A stretch of DNA of 64,000 nt, from the NCBI GenBank assembly GCA_035545855.1, contig DASZXK010000013.1, positions 1 to 64,000 of the forward strand, read 5' to 3'. This document shows positions 27,249 through 37,600 of this stretch, piece after piece; position 1 is the first letter of the stretch; each line of letters begins with the position of its first letter. This stretch comes from DASZVB01 sp035545855. Lineage in GTDB: Bacteria; Myxococcota_A; Polyangia; Polyangiales; Polyangiaceae. The notes under the pieces are model-generated. The model was not told the DNA's origin, made no database searches, and worked only from the letters and a program-made list of their open reading frames with translations. A program made the position numbers and the translations under genes.

Positions 27249-27668
27249 CTTCCGGCGATCCTTTCGTACGCGATGTCGGACCGCAACCATCCGCCCGCCC
27301 TCGGCCTGAAACGCCGTCGCGGCGGCCGTTCCCACATCTCGGGATGTCCGCCGTCGGCACCCGACCGCCCGGCGACTTCGCGGGCTCCGAGCTGGCACGC
27401 GCGCCCGAGCAGTACGCGCACGAGCGCGACGGAGCCGCGTACGAGGATCTTCCCGAGCCCGGACGAAAGCGGCATTTGCCGAGACTCTGGCTTTCCGCAG
27501 CCGGCGTTTACGACACGATGCCGCGTTTCGACGGATGACCGTCGGCTTGGACCCCTGGCGCGTGATTCGCGTGGGACATACGCTCCGGGTCCGTCGAGGC
27601 GAGCGAACCCTCCGCGAGCAAAGCTCGAATCGACGGCCGCGCTCGCGCGAGCGACCCTAGGAGCACCC
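27249..27668. other. Intergenic region between kinase and SOD genes
   Basis: 420 bases without a supported gene. It holds a moderate sigma-54 match for the SOD gene at 27556-27571, and a weak one (CGGGCGGATGGTTGCG, minus strand, 27283-27298) that could serve the kinase gene. Confidence 0.5.
27556..27571 (+). promoter_or_regulatory. Possible sigma-54 promoter of the SOD gene
   Basis: TGGCGCGTGATTCGCG keeps GG and GC at the right spacing but has TCGC instead of TTGC. Leader about 87 bases. Confidence 0.4.
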
Positions 27669-28469
27669 ATGTCGGATCACTCGAAAGTCCTCACGCGACG
27701 CGACGCCCTCGTCGCGCTCGCCTCCAGCACCACGACACTCGTCGGATGCGCGCACCCCGCTCTCGCCAAGAGCGCTCCGCCCGCGCCGGTCGGACCGATC
27801 GCCGAGCGGCCAGCGAGCGCCCAGCCGGCGTCCTCGACGCCGTCTCCTCCCGCGCTCGCGGGCGGGCACACCGTCGTTCCGCTTCCTTTCAAGTCCACCG
27901 CCCTCAACGGCATTTCCGAGAAGATGATCGTGTCCCACCACGACAACAACTACGCGGGCGCCGTGAAGAACCTGAACAAGGTCGAGCAGGAGCTTTCGCA
28001 GATCACCGCCGACACGCCGGCGTTCGTCGTCGCAGGCCTCCGGCAGAGCGAGCTCACGTTTCGCAACTCGAAGACCCTTCACGAGGCGTACTTCGGAAAC
28101 CTCGGCGGCGACGGAAAGCGTTCCGGGACGATCGAACGAGCACTGACGGAGGCGTACGGCACGTCGGCGCGCTGGGAGGAGCATTTCCGCGCCACGGGCG
28201 CCGGGCTGGGTGGCGGTAGCGGCTGGGTGATCCTCGCGCTCGAGCTCGACACGGCGGCACTTCGAACCTGCTGGTCGGGGAATCACACGCAGGTGCCAGC
28301 GGCCGCCGTTCCCCTGCTCGTGATGGACATGTACGAGCACGCGTATCAGATGGACTTCGGCGCCGCGGCCGCGAAGTACATCGAGGCATTCTTCGGGAAC
28401 GTCCGCTGGGACGAAGTCAATCGGCGGTACGAGCGTGCCTCGGCCGCGGCGAAGGCGCTCCGAGGCTGA
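27669..28469 (+). CDS. Exported Fe/Mn superoxide dismutase
   Basis: 266 aa. An N-terminal Tat-like signal (TRRDALVALASST) runs into a lipobox-like LVGC, followed by a Pro/Ala-rich spacer, so the enzyme is exported and perhaps lipid-anchored. The SOD domain starts near residue 70: metal ligands in SHHDNNYAGAVKNLN, TLHEAYFGNLG and MDMYEHAYQMDF (Asp and His), with GSGWVILAL between. It converts superoxide to peroxide and oxygen at the cell surface. AGGAG lies upstream of the ATG. Cytoplasmic SODs lack this leader of about 70 residues. Confidence 0.92.
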   Translation: MSDHSKVLTRRDALVALASSTTTLVGCAHPALAKSAPPAPVGPIAERPASAQPASSTPSPPALAGGHTVVPLPFKSTALNGISEKMIVSHHDNNYAGAVKNLNKVEQELSQITADTPAFVVAGLRQSELTFRNSKTLHEAYFGNLGGDGKRSGTIERALTEAYGTSARWEEHFRATGAGLGGGSGWVILALELDTAALRTCWSGNHTQVPAAAVPLLVMDMYEHAYQMDFGAAAAKYIEAFFGNVRWDEVNRRYERASAAAKALRG

Positions 28470-28685
28470 CGCCGGCGGAGCCCGCGCCGGGTTTGCCATT
28501 GCCTCCGAGGGAATCGTGAGGCCGCGCGCCGTCCCGATGCTGGTGGGCAACGGAAGAAAGCCGTGTCCAGAACGCGCGAGGATGAACGGACTCGGAAAAT
28601 TGCCGGGTCCGCCGCGGCGCGTGACCGGGCGCCGCGTGTGGCGACGTCACCTCGGGCGTGTCACGGTGGGAGTGCGGAGGCGAAC

Positions 28686-28958
28686 ATGGTCCGCGGACGA
28701 CACACGCGCCGACAGGCAAGAAGATTCCTCGGCGGCGTCCTCGCCGCGATCGGGATGGCGGCGCTCACGGGATGCAGCGGCTCCTTTCAGGCGGGGCTCT
28801 CGAACGCGCCCCGCGCGACACGGGTGAGTCGGCCACAGAAGCAACACGACGCGGTGGCCGACGGTCCGGAGTCGCGCGCGCCTGCCCCCGAGGCGTCGAG
28901 CTCGTTGATGCGTTTCGAGTGGTCACGCCGAGAAGAAACGCACGGCGCGGCTCGTTGA
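28686..28958 (+). CDS. Small lipoprotein, 90 aa
   Basis: 90 aa: basic N-terminus (RGRHTRRQARRFLGG), hydrophobic core and lipobox LTGC at about residues 27-30, then a short hydrophilic tail. GGAGG five bases before the ATG supports translation. No family is recognised. It is convergent with the NtrC-type regulator gene, whose stop is 8 bases away. Confidence 0.55.
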   Translation: MVRGRHTRRQARRFLGGVLAAIGMAALTGCSGSFQAGLSNAPRATRVSRPQKQHDAVADGPESRAPAPEASSSLMRFEWSRREETHGAAR

Positions 28959-28965
28959 AGCGCCG

Positions 28966-30354
28966 TCACGTCCCCGTCGTTTCCGCCGGCTCGCGCGAGA
29001 GCCAGCGCGCGAGCGTCTTGTCGTCGATGCCGAGCCTCTCGGCGGTGACCAGCTTGCGGAAACCGAGGCGCTCGTAGGCCCAGACCACGTACCTCCGCTG
29101 CAACTCGCGGAGAGGGAGGACGCTCGCTCCGAAGTCGATGTCGATTTCGCCGTTCCGGGTCATCGCGGGCGGAAGATCCTCGACTTCCACGACGGAGTTC
29201 TTGCCGAGGAGGACGGTCCTTTCGACGTAGTGTTCGAGCTCGCGGACGTTACCGGGCCAGCCGTACTCGACCAGACGGCGCATCGCGTCCGGGGAGAAGC
29301 GCTGGATCCGCGAGCCCGGATGCCTCGCGAAGGACTCGCGGAGGAAGTGCTCGACGAGCGCCGGGACGTCCTCCCGACGTTGCCGGAGCGGAGGGATCTG
29401 GATCGTCACGACGTCGAGCCGATAGAGGAGATCCTCCCGGAACCGTCCTTCCGTCACGCTGTCCCTCAGGTTTCGATGCGTCGCCGCCACGACACGCGCG
29501 TCGACCGGGCGTTCGCGGTTCGCGCCGACTGCCCGGACGACGCTCCGCTCCAGCACGTCGAGGAGCTTCGCCTGGAGGCCCGGCGACAGCTCGCCGATCT
29601 CGTCGAGGAACACGGTGCCGCCGTTCGCCGCCTCGAACAGCCCCACCCGGTCCGTGGTCGCGCCCGTGAATGCGCCCCTCGTGTGGCCGAACAGCTCGCT
29701 CTCGAGGAGATGCTCGGGGAGCGTCGCGCAGTTCACGGTCACGAACGGCGCGCCGGCACGGGCTCCGTTCGAATGCAGGGCGCGCGCCACGAGCCCCTTG
29801 CCGGTTCCCGTCTCTCCGACGACGAGCACGGGCACGGCGGTGTCCGCCACGCGATGCACGAGGTCGGAGACGGCTCGCATGGCTTCGCTCTCCGCGACGA
29901 AGGCGCTCACCGAGAAGCGCTCCTTCAGCGCCCGGCGGAGTGAAACGGTCTCCCTGCGGAGCTTGAGCTCGTCCAGGGCACGTTCGAGGAAGAGGGCGAG
30001 CTCGTCCACCTTGAACGGCTTCGTGAGGTAGTGATACGCGCCGCGGCGTATCGAGTCGATCGCGGAGTCGACGGCGCTGAACGCGGTCATGACGATGACC
30101 GGTCGTCCCGGGTCCTGCCGCTTGGAGACGTCCAGCAAACCGATCCCGTCGAGCTCCGGCATGCGGAGATCGGTGACGAGCACGTCGAAGTCCTGGACGA
30201 CCTTCGCCGCTTCCCGGCTCGAGTCCATCGGGGTCGCGTCGAACCCGCGCTCGGCGAGCCCGTCGGCCAGCGTCTCGGCCATCGGGAGCTGGTCGTCCAC
30301 GACCAGCACGCGGGGCTTTGCCGGTCGGGTCCGAGACCCGTTCGGAATCGTCAT
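28966..30354 (-). CDS. NtrC-family sigma-54-dependent response regulator
   Basis: 462 aa: receiver domain (residues 15-130, phospho-acceptor Asp62 in TDLRMPELDG), sigma-54 interaction AAA+ domain with Walker A GETGTGKG (180-187) and GAFTGA (227-232), and a C-terminal Fis-type helix-turn-helix (RRYVVWAYERLGFRKLVTAERLGIDDKTLARWL). It would bind enhancer sites and activate sigma-54 RNA polymerase when phosphorylated by the HK encoded upstream; the two genes overlap by four bases. Since about fifteen operons in the window carry sigma-54 promoters, it is the natural candidate for their activator, although no binding site has been shown. Confidence 0.96.
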   Translation of the reverse strand: MTIPNGSRTRPAKPRVLVVDDQLPMAETLADGLAERGFDATPMDSSREAAKVVQDFDVLVTDLRMPELDGIGLLDVSKRQDPGRPVIVMTAFSAVDSAIDSIRRGAYHYLTKPFKVDELALFLERALDELKLRRETVSLRRALKERFSVSAFVAESEAMRAVSDLVHRVADTAVPVLVVGETGTGKGLVARALHSNGARAGAPFVTVNCATLPEHLLESELFGHTRGAFTGATTDRVGLFEAANGGTVFLDEIGELSPGLQAKLLDVLERSVVRAVGANRERPVDARVVAATHRNLRDSVTEGRFREDLLYRLDVVTIQIPPLRQRREDVPALVEHFLRESFARHPGSRIQRFSPDAMRRLVEYGWPGNVRELEHYVERTVLLGKNSVVEVEDLPPAMTRNGEIDIDFGASVLPLRELQRRYVVWAYERLGFRKLVTAERLGIDDKTLARWLSREPAETTGT

Positions 30355-31757
30355 GCCTGCCTCTTCACTGCCGGGAGGTCGACGGAAGCGCGGGTGCCCC
30401 GAGTCTCGTTCCGATTTTCGTCGATGCGCCTGGGGGCGATCGAGAGGTCCCCGCCGTGGTGTTTCACGATCTCGTTCGCGATGGCGAGCCCGAGGCCCGT
30501 GCCCTGCCCGGCGGGCTTGGTCGTGAAGAAGGGTTCCGTCGCGCGGGCGGCGGCTTCCGGAGTGATCCCGCTGCCGTCGTCCGTCACGACGAAGCCCACT
30601 CGTTCGCTGTCCGCCCGGACGAGGAGCTCGACGTGTCCACCCGGCTCGCAAGCGTCGCAGGCGTTCAGAAGGAGGTTGATGAGCACCTGCTCGAGCAGAC
30701 GAGGGTCGCAGGCGACGTCGGGGAGGTCCCGGTCGAGGCGCACCTCGAGGCGGACGCCGGCCTTCTCGAATCGGTGCTCGACCAGCTCCTCGACGGCCTC
30801 GACGACCGCTCGCGGGCTCACGTGCTCGAGCGTGGGAGACTGTCCTCGCGCCAGGTTCAGGAAGCCGCGCACCACCCGGTCGATGCGGGTTCCTTGGTCG
30901 ATGATGGATTCGACGCTCTTCTTCGCGCGCGCGTCGTGAGAGACCTTCGGGAGCAGCTGTTCCGCGCGTCCGACGATCACTCCGAGCGGCGTGGAGACCT
31001 CGTGAGCGATGCCGGTTGCGAGGGCCGCCATCGTGGCGAGCTTGTCGACGTGCACGAGCTCTTCCTCTCGCTCGTGCTCGAGTTCCTTGATCGCGAGCTC
31101 CCCGGCGAGCTCTAGCTCCTTCCGCTGCCTTCGCATGGCCATGCCGCCGAAGAGGAGGACGAGCCCCGACGCGAGCACCGTCCCGCCGACGGACCGCCAC
31201 TGCGCGCGGAGCTCCCGGTCTCGCATGCGGAGCGCGGTCGCCGCGACGACGATGGCCCCGTTGCCTTGCGGCGCGTCGAACCCGGCGATGCCGACCACCG
31301 CCGTGCGTCTCGGAAGACCGAAGGCCGGCGCTTCGTTTCGTTCCAGCCGGACCCACGGCGTTCCTTCGGACACGGCGCGCTCGACGGCTGCGTCCCGCAC
31401 GCTGTGACCGTCCGACGTGGACAGCCCGCCCTGGCCGGGACGGACCAGCAGAAGACGCAAGCTCGCGGGACGCTCGACCGAGCGCACGTCCGAGAGCAGG
31501 TCGTTCGCCGCCGCCGGAGCCGCGCCGAGCGCCCGGGCCCGGCCCGAGACGGCGGACGCGAGGCCCTGCGCCAGCGTCGCTTGTTCCTGAGCGAAGTCCG
31601 CCAGCGCCCGGTCCCACTCCTGCGTCACGTCCCAGTAACCGAGAGCGACGACCAGGGCGATGGCCACCGCCATCGAAGTTCCGGGGCCCCAGGCCGACAC
31701 TCGTGGTGGCCGCCGGTGACTCGGCACGGCAACGATCCTGGTCGGAAGGCTCCGCAC
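30351..31757 (-). CDS. Membrane sensor histidine kinase, partner of the NtrC-type regulator
   Basis: 468 aa. Two membrane helices (about residues 29-42 and 190-206) enclose a ~145-residue periplasmic sensor domain. The H-box is ATGIAHEVSTPLGVIVGRAEQLL (His252), then N-box INLLLNACDACEPGG and G-boxes VTDDGSGI and GQGTGLGLAIANEIV. It autophosphorylates in response to an envelope signal and passes phosphate to the NtrC-type regulator (ATGA overlap). The GTG start at 31757 lies 16 bases from the -12 element of its own sigma-54 promoter, so the pair probably controls itself. Confidence 0.94.
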   Translation of the reverse strand: MRSLPTRIVAVPSHRRPPRVSAWGPGTSMAVAIALVVALGYWDVTQEWDRALADFAQEQATLAQGLASAVSGRARALGAAPAAANDLLSDVRSVERPASLRLLLVRPGQGGLSTSDGHSVRDAAVERAVSEGTPWVRLERNEAPAFGLPRRTAVVGIAGFDAPQGNGAIVVAATALRMRDRELRAQWRSVGGTVLASGLVLLFGGMAMRRQRKELELAGELAIKELEHEREEELVHVDKLATMAALATGIAHEVSTPLGVIVGRAEQLLPKVSHDARAKKSVESIIDQGTRIDRVVRGFLNLARGQSPTLEHVSPRAVVEAVEELVEHRFEKAGVRLEVRLDRDLPDVACDPRLLEQVLINLLLNACDACEPGGHVELLVRADSERVGFVVTDDGSGITPEAAARATEPFFTTKPAGQGTGLGLAIANEIVKHHGGDLSIAPRRIDENRNETRGTRASVDLPAVKRQA

Positions 31758-31771
31758 GTCGTGCCCGCAAG

Positions 31772-31787
31772 AGCAAGACGCGGACCA
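31772..31787 (-). promoter_or_regulatory. Sigma-54 promoter of the HK/NtrC operon
   Basis: Minus-strand TGGTCCGCGTCTTGCT matches with T for C at one -24 position. Predicted start is near 31761, 4 bases before the GTG start: autoregulation by the encoded activator is likely. Confidence 0.65.
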
Positions 31788-31928
31788 GCAGGAACGCCGG
31801 CGATTTCACGGGAGATCGTTCCGAGCGCCTTCCCGCGATCCGGCGTTTCGCCGACCCGGGGTGGGAAAATCTCCGAGCCGCCGCTCGGAAGCCGCGACGA
31901 TCTCGGGTGTTTTTGGGTGGTTCGCCGG

Positions 31929-31944
31929 CGGCACGCAACGTGCT
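31929..31944 (+). promoter_or_regulatory. Sigma-54 promoter of the TolC/RND operon
   Basis: CGGCACGCAACGTGCT: GGCACG and TGCT at the correct spacing. Predicted start near 31955, 7 bases before the ATG. Divergent from the HK promoter. Confidence 0.7.
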
Positions 31945-31961
31945 TGCGCCGCTGTCGCCGC

Positions 31962-33353
31962 ATGGCAGGCGTCCTCTCGAAAAGAACCTTCTTGCTGTCG
32001 TTGCTCGCAGTGAGCTCCGTGCGTGCCGAGCCTCTTCTGCCCCCGGCTGCGGCGCCACGGGCCGTGGGGCTCGCCGAAGCCATCGCCTACGCGAAGGCTC
32101 ACCAGCCCGCCATTCGAACGGCGATGGCGCGGATCGCCGCCCGGAAGAGCGCCGCCGACGTTCCGCGAGCGGCGTGGCTTCCCCGGTTCGGCGTCACGGC
32201 CCAGCTATTCGGTGCCACGGCGAACCAGACGACCGCGAGCTACGTCACCGTGGACGTCCCCGATCTTCCTCGCATCGGCGGGACGCGGGCGGTCTCGAAG
32301 GGAACCTTTCGCCCCTACGCGTCCACGCTCGCGGGCATCGGAGCCAATCAGGAGGTGTTCGATTTCGGCCGCATCGCCGCCGAGGCGGCCGCGGCCGACG
32401 CGCTCGTCGACGTGGAGAGGGAGCGTGCCGCGAGCACGGCGCTCGACGTGACGTTCGACGTCGAGGAGGCGTACTTCGCGGTGTTCGCGTCGAAGTCGAT
32501 CGTCCAGGCGTCCGAAGACGCTTACGAGCGCGCGCGCGTTCACCGCGATCTCGCGAAGGCCGGCGTGACGGCCGGCCTCCGTCCGCCGATCGAGCTCACC
32601 CGCGCCGAGTCGGAGCTCACGAAGCTCGACATCGGGCGAATGCGCGCTCGGGGGAATCTCGCGACCGCGGAGACGGTTCTCGCGGCCGTGGTCGGCGCGC
32701 CGGATTCCGCCCTCGACGTGGCGTCGAGCCCGCCGAACCCCGCGGAGATGCCGTCGCTCGCGGATGCGATCGAACGCGCTTCCGCGAGGGACCCGCGTCT
32801 CCGGGCAGCCCTCTCGGAGCTCCACGCCGAGGAGGCTCGAACGCGCGCCATCGGCGCGTCGCTTCGCCCCGATCTCTCCGCGACGGGCACGTTCTCCGGT
32901 CGGGCGGGGGGCGCCACGCCGTCGAGCGGTCCCGGCGCGGACGGCAGCGGCTTCATTCCGAACGTACCGAACTGGGATGTCGGCCTCGTGCTCACGTGGC
33001 CGCTCTTCGACGGGGTCGTCAACGCCCGAGAGAGCGCTTCCCGCGCCGAAGAGCAGGTCCGTCGCGAGGAAATGGACCTGGTCCGCCAGGAAGACGTCGC
33101 GGTAGTCCGGGAAGCGTACGTGGCGGTCGACGTCGCGAGAGAGGCGTTGCCCGGGCTCCGCCGCGCCGTGGACGCGGCCAAGGCGAACTACGACCAGGCC
33201 GACGCTCGGTTCCGAGCCGGCCTCGGGACGAGCGTCGAGCTCGCCGACGCGGAAGCCCTGCGGACGGACGCGGACATTCAGCTCGCGCTCGGACAATTCG
33301 AGCTGGCCCGGGCTCGCGCAGCGTTCGGGCGATCCATCGCGGAAGGACCGTGA
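31962..33353 (+). CDS. TolC-family outer-membrane efflux protein
   Basis: 463 aa with a signal peptide (residues 1-22, SVRA cleavage). Two repeats of long alpha-helices and short beta strands fit the trimeric TolC channel-tunnel: GLAEAIAYAKAHQPAIRTAMARIAARKS and the later NWDVGLVLTWPLFDGVVNARESASRAEEQVR. It provides the outer-membrane exit for the adaptor and RND pump encoded next; the GTG of the adaptor gene starts one base after its stop codon. It could also serve the MacAB-like exporter, which lacks its own channel in this window. Confidence 0.93.
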   Translation: MAGVLSKRTFLLSLLAVSSVRAEPLLPPAAAPRAVGLAEAIAYAKAHQPAIRTAMARIAARKSAADVPRAAWLPRFGVTAQLFGATANQTTASYVTVDVPDLPRIGGTRAVSKGTFRPYASTLAGIGANQEVFDFGRIAAEAAAADALVDVERERAASTALDVTFDVEEAYFAVFASKSIVQASEDAYERARVHRDLAKAGVTAGLRPPIELTRAESELTKLDIGRMRARGNLATAETVLAAVVGAPDSALDVASSPPNPAEMPSLADAIERASARDPRLRAALSELHAEEARTRAIGASLRPDLSATGTFSGRAGGATPSSGPGADGSGFIPNVPNWDVGLVLTWPLFDGVVNARESASRAEEQVRREEMDLVRQEDVAVVREAYVAVDVAREALPGLRRAVDAAKANYDQADARFRAGLGTSVELADAEALRTDADIQLALGQFELARARAAFGRSIAEGP

Positions 33354-33354
33354 C

Positions 33355-34635
33355 GTGAACGACGTGGCACCAAAGACCGATCCGGAAGGGCTCGAGCAGC
33401 GCGCTGTCGGGGAGGCGATGAATTCGCCCGGCACGCGCTCACGGATGCTTCCGCTCGGAATCGCCGGCGGCGCCGTCATCCTCGTGGGCCTCGGCGTGGT
33501 CCTGCTCCGCCACGCGGAGTCCAATACCAACACCGTCTCGTTGAGCAACGCGCCGAAGCTCGTGACGGCGATCGCGGCAGCCGAGACGACGTTTCGCGCG
33601 TCCCGCACCTACGTCGGCACGATCGAGCCGTGGGTGAGGGCCGACGTCGGCCCGCAGCTCGTCTCCGCGTACGTGGACACGGTGCTCGTGCGACCGGGCG
33701 CCGCCGTGAAGAAGGGAGACGTGCTCGCGACTCTCGATTGCCGGAACGCGAGCGCGACGAGCCAGGCCGTCGCCATGCAGGCCCGCGCCCTCGAGGCCCA
33801 GCAGAAGGCCGTGGCGCACGAGGCGGCCCGCGTGCAGGGCCTCCTCGACGGCGGGTTCGTCTCCCCGAACGAGGCCGAGCAGAAGACCGCGCAGAGCGCG
33901 GCCCAGCAGGCGCAGTTGCTCGCCACCCAGGCCAAGCTCCTCGGCAGCACGCTCGAGGTGAACGACTGCGTGCTCCGTTCTCCCTTCGATGGCGAGGTCG
34001 CGACGCGAGCGATCGATCCGGGGGCCTTCGTCCGTCCGGGGAGGTCGATCGTGGCGGTCGTGGATCGGAGCGTCGTCCGGGTCTCCGGCGACGCGCCCGA
34101 GGTCGACTTCGACGTCGTCGCCCCGGGGACCGAGGTCGGCATCCGCGTGCTCTCGACCGGGAAGGAGCTCGTCGGGAAGGTGGCCCGCCGCGCGCCGGCC
34201 GCCGACGATGCGACCCGGACGGTTCATTTCGAGATCGACGTACCCAATCCCGACCGTTCCATCCCGGTCGGCACGACGGGCGAGCTCCGGATCGACGTGG
34301 GCGATCCCGTCCCCGCCGTCGAGGTCCCGTTGCTCGCCGCTTCCGTCCGCGGGTCGAAGGCGAGCGTGTTCGTCGTGGAGAACGGGATCGCGCACACGCG
34401 GGTGGCCCGGATGCTGGGCGAGCGCGGCGGCAAGGTGTACCTCGAACCGACTCTGAAGCCTGGGTCGCTCGTCGTCACGGAGGGCCGAGCTCTCCTGAAC
34501 GACGGAGACAAGGTGGCAGCCGAGATCGAGAAGGAAGGGGGAGCCGGCGGACCGCCTCGCACCGAAACGCAGGAGAAGCCCCTGCAGCGGGTCTCCCTCC
34601 CGGCCGCGGCCGCCGTGGGCGGGAGAACCCTGTGA
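33355..34635 (+). CDS. RND efflux periplasmic adaptor (HlyD/AcrA family)
   Basis: 426 aa from a GTG start. An N-terminal membrane anchor (LPLGIAGGAVILVGLGVVLL, about residues 32-51), split lipoyl domain (VSAYVDTVLVRPGAAVKKGDVLATLDC and DCVLRSPFDGEVATRAIDPGAFVRPG) and intervening Ala/Gln-rich coiled-coil hairpin. It bridges TolC and the RND pump across the periplasm. Overlaps the pump start (GTGA). Confidence 0.93.
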   Translation: MNDVAPKTDPEGLEQRAVGEAMNSPGTRSRMLPLGIAGGAVILVGLGVVLLRHAESNTNTVSLSNAPKLVTAIAAAETTFRASRTYVGTIEPWVRADVGPQLVSAYVDTVLVRPGAAVKKGDVLATLDCRNASATSQAVAMQARALEAQQKAVAHEAARVQGLLDGGFVSPNEAEQKTAQSAAQQAQLLATQAKLLGSTLEVNDCVLRSPFDGEVATRAIDPGAFVRPGRSIVAVVDRSVVRVSGDAPEVDFDVVAPGTEVGIRVLSTGKELVGKVARRAPAADDATRTVHFEIDVPNPDRSIPVGTTGELRIDVGDPVPAVEVPLLAASVRGSKASVFVVENGIAHTRVARMLGERGGKVYLEPTLKPGSLVVTEGRALLNDGDKVAAEIEKEGGAGGPPRTETQEKPLQRVSLPAAAAVGGRTL

Positions 34636-37600
34636 CTGGACTCTCGCTCCGGAACCCGATCGCGATCTTGATGATCTCGATCGCGCTCGTGGTGTTCTCC
34701 GCGGTGGTCACGCCCCGCATGAGCGTGGACACGTTCCCCGAGCTCACTCCCCCCGTGCTCGTCGTCGGGACGCTGGCTCCCGGGCTCGGCCCGAAGGACG
34801 TCGAGAAGACGCTCACCTGGCGCATCGAGAAATACGTGAGCGCGACTCCGGGAGTCGACCACGTGGAGAGCCTCTCCCGGAACAACCTCAGCATCGTCTA
34901 CGTGTGGCTCAAGTGGGGGACGGACCTCAACTCGGCGCAGACGCTCGTGCAGCAGCAGGTCGCCTTCGCCATGTCCGCGGTGCCGAAGTCCCTCGGCGTC
35001 CTGCCACCGTTCGTCCTCCAGTACGATCCGTCGAACGCTCCCGTCGTCCAGGTCGCGGTCTCCGGCGGCGGCCTCAGCGGTCCACAGCTCTACGACTACG
35101 CCCTGAACAACATCGAACCCATCCTGGAAGGCATTCCGGGAGTCGCCAGCGCGTCCATCAACGGGGGCCGGCAGCGGCAGATCAACGTCGTGGTGGACCC
35201 GGTCTCGGCGCAGGCGCGCGGCGTGACGTCGAGCGACGTCGCGGCCGCGGTCTCCCAGTCGAACGCGCTCCTGCCGTCGGGCGTGTTCATCTCTCCGAGG
35301 TTCGACTCGAACGTGTACACGAACGCGGTGCCGCAGCGGGTCGCGACCATCGGGGACGCGCTCGTCAAGATGCGTGGCGACAAGCCCGTCCTCATCCGGG
35401 ACGTCGCGAGGGTGGAGGACGGCGGCAGCCCCGAGACGCAGGCCGTGTCCGTGAACGGAGAGGGCGCGGTCTATCTCAACGTGCTCCGCATCCCCGGCGG
35501 AAATACGATCGAGATCGTCGAGTCCGTGAAGAAGGCCGTCCAGAACCTGAAGGATCTCCCGCAGGGCGTCTCGGTCAAGGCGGTGTTCGATCAGTCGACG
35601 TTCGTGCGGACGACGTACCACGGCCTGAAGCAGGAGGTCGTCCAGGCGCTCGTTCTCATCGCGCTCGTCATCCTCCTGTTCCTACAGAGCGTCCGGGGGA
35701 CGCTCATCGTGTCCGTCGCCATCCCGCTCTCGTTCGCCATCACGTTGATCGTGCTCTATGCGACCGGGCAGACGCTGAACGCCTTCACGCTCGGCGGGCT
35801 GACGCTCGCCATGGGCCGTCTCGTCGACGACGCGGTGGTGGTGCTCGAGTCGATCCACCGGCACCAGCGCCTGGGGCTCGGGACGTACCGGGCGGCGCTC
35901 GAGGGGACGAACGCCGTCGCGCTCCCGGTGCTCGCGTCCACGCTGACGACGATGGCCGTCCTCTTGCCGGTGCTCCTCCTTGCCGGACTCGCGAAGAAGC
36001 TCTTCGCGCCGCTCGCCCTGACGGTCGCGATGGCGATGACGGCGAGCTACTTCGTGAGCGTCTGCGTCACGCCCGTCGCGTGCCGGTTCTTCCTCGGCCA
36101 CGCCGAGCAGGGACGGCTCGGCAAGGCCGTCGCGGCGTTCATAGACGGCGTGGCCGAGCGCTACGCCTTCGCGCTCCGTCGCGTGCTCCCGTTCCGGTGG
36201 ACGGTCATCGGCGCGTGCCTTGCGCTCACCGTGTTTGCCGGCTGGGCGGCGGGGCGTCTCCCGAGCACGTTCTTCCCGGAGATCGACGAGTCCATGGAGC
36301 GCGTCTACGTGCGCCTCTCCCCGGGCATCTCGCTCGAAGATGCGGCGAAGAAGATCGCGGAGATGGGAAAGACGCTCGCGGCGGAGCTCCCGAAGGGGAA
36401 CGTCGAGCTCGTCCTCACGAACGTCGGCTCGCCGAACAATGCGCGGAGCGCGATGACGAGCCCGAACAACGGCCCTCACATGGGCTTCATCCGCCTCGCG
36501 CTCGCGGACGAAGAGAAGCGCACGCTCTCGCAGCGAGAGATCGCGGACCGGATGCGGGAGATCCTGAACCGGAAGTATCCGGGCGTGGAGTTCCTCCAGT
36601 GGCCCGGCGGGCTCGTCGCGAGCGTCTTTGCGAACGGGTACGTCGCGCCGCTGGTCGTGGAGGTGAGAGGGAACAACCTCGCCGAGCTCGACTCGCAGGC
36701 TCGAGCCGTCGCGGAGGTGGCCCGGACGGTCCCGGGCGTGCGGGACGTTCGCGTTTCTCTGGAGACGAACTACCCGGAGGTCCGCGTGGAGACGGCGCGC
36801 GACGAGGCAGGCCTCGTCGGCGTGACGGCGCGCAGCGCCGCGCAGACCACGCTCGAGGCGACCCTCGGCAACATCAACACGCCGAGCGTCTGGATCGATC
36901 CGAACAACGGCCAGTCCTACTACGTCGTCACGTACTACGACGGAAAGGCGGTGGCCGATCCGAACGCGCTCGCGCAGATCCCGGTCCGGGTGAGCGAGGC
37001 CGGCAAGGCGGTCCCGCTCGGCGCCTACGGCAGGGTCGCGCGCTCCGTCGGTCCCATCGCGATCGAACGGAACCAGCTCCAGCGCGCGGCCCACGTGCTC
37101 ATGCAGACGGAGGGTCGAGACATCGGGAGCGCGGCCGCCGAGATCGAGAGGAAGCTCGCGGAAGATCCGAAGACCCGCGGCGTCGATTTCTCGTACGTCG
37201 GCCAGGTCCAGCTCATGCGGACGACGTTCTCCGGTCTCGGGCTCGCGATCGGGCTCGCCGTGATGGTCGTGTTCATGATCATGGCCGCGCAGTTCAAGTC
37301 CCTTCGCCTGCCGTTCGTGATGCTGTTCACGATCCCCGTCTCACTCTTCGGAATCGTGGTCGCGCTCCTCGGGGCGGGGCAGGGGTTCTCGATCACGGCG
37401 CTGATGGGCATCCTCATGGTGGTCGGCATCGCCGTCTCGAACGGCATCTTGCTCGTCGACGACGCGAACCGCCGGTTCGCCGTCGAGGGAGTCGACAAGG
37501 TGGAGGCGGTCATCGCCGCGGCGCGCTCCCGGTTCGTACCCATCGCGATGACGAGCCTGGCGACCGTCATCGGGCTCGTGCCGACGGCCCTCGCGCTCGA

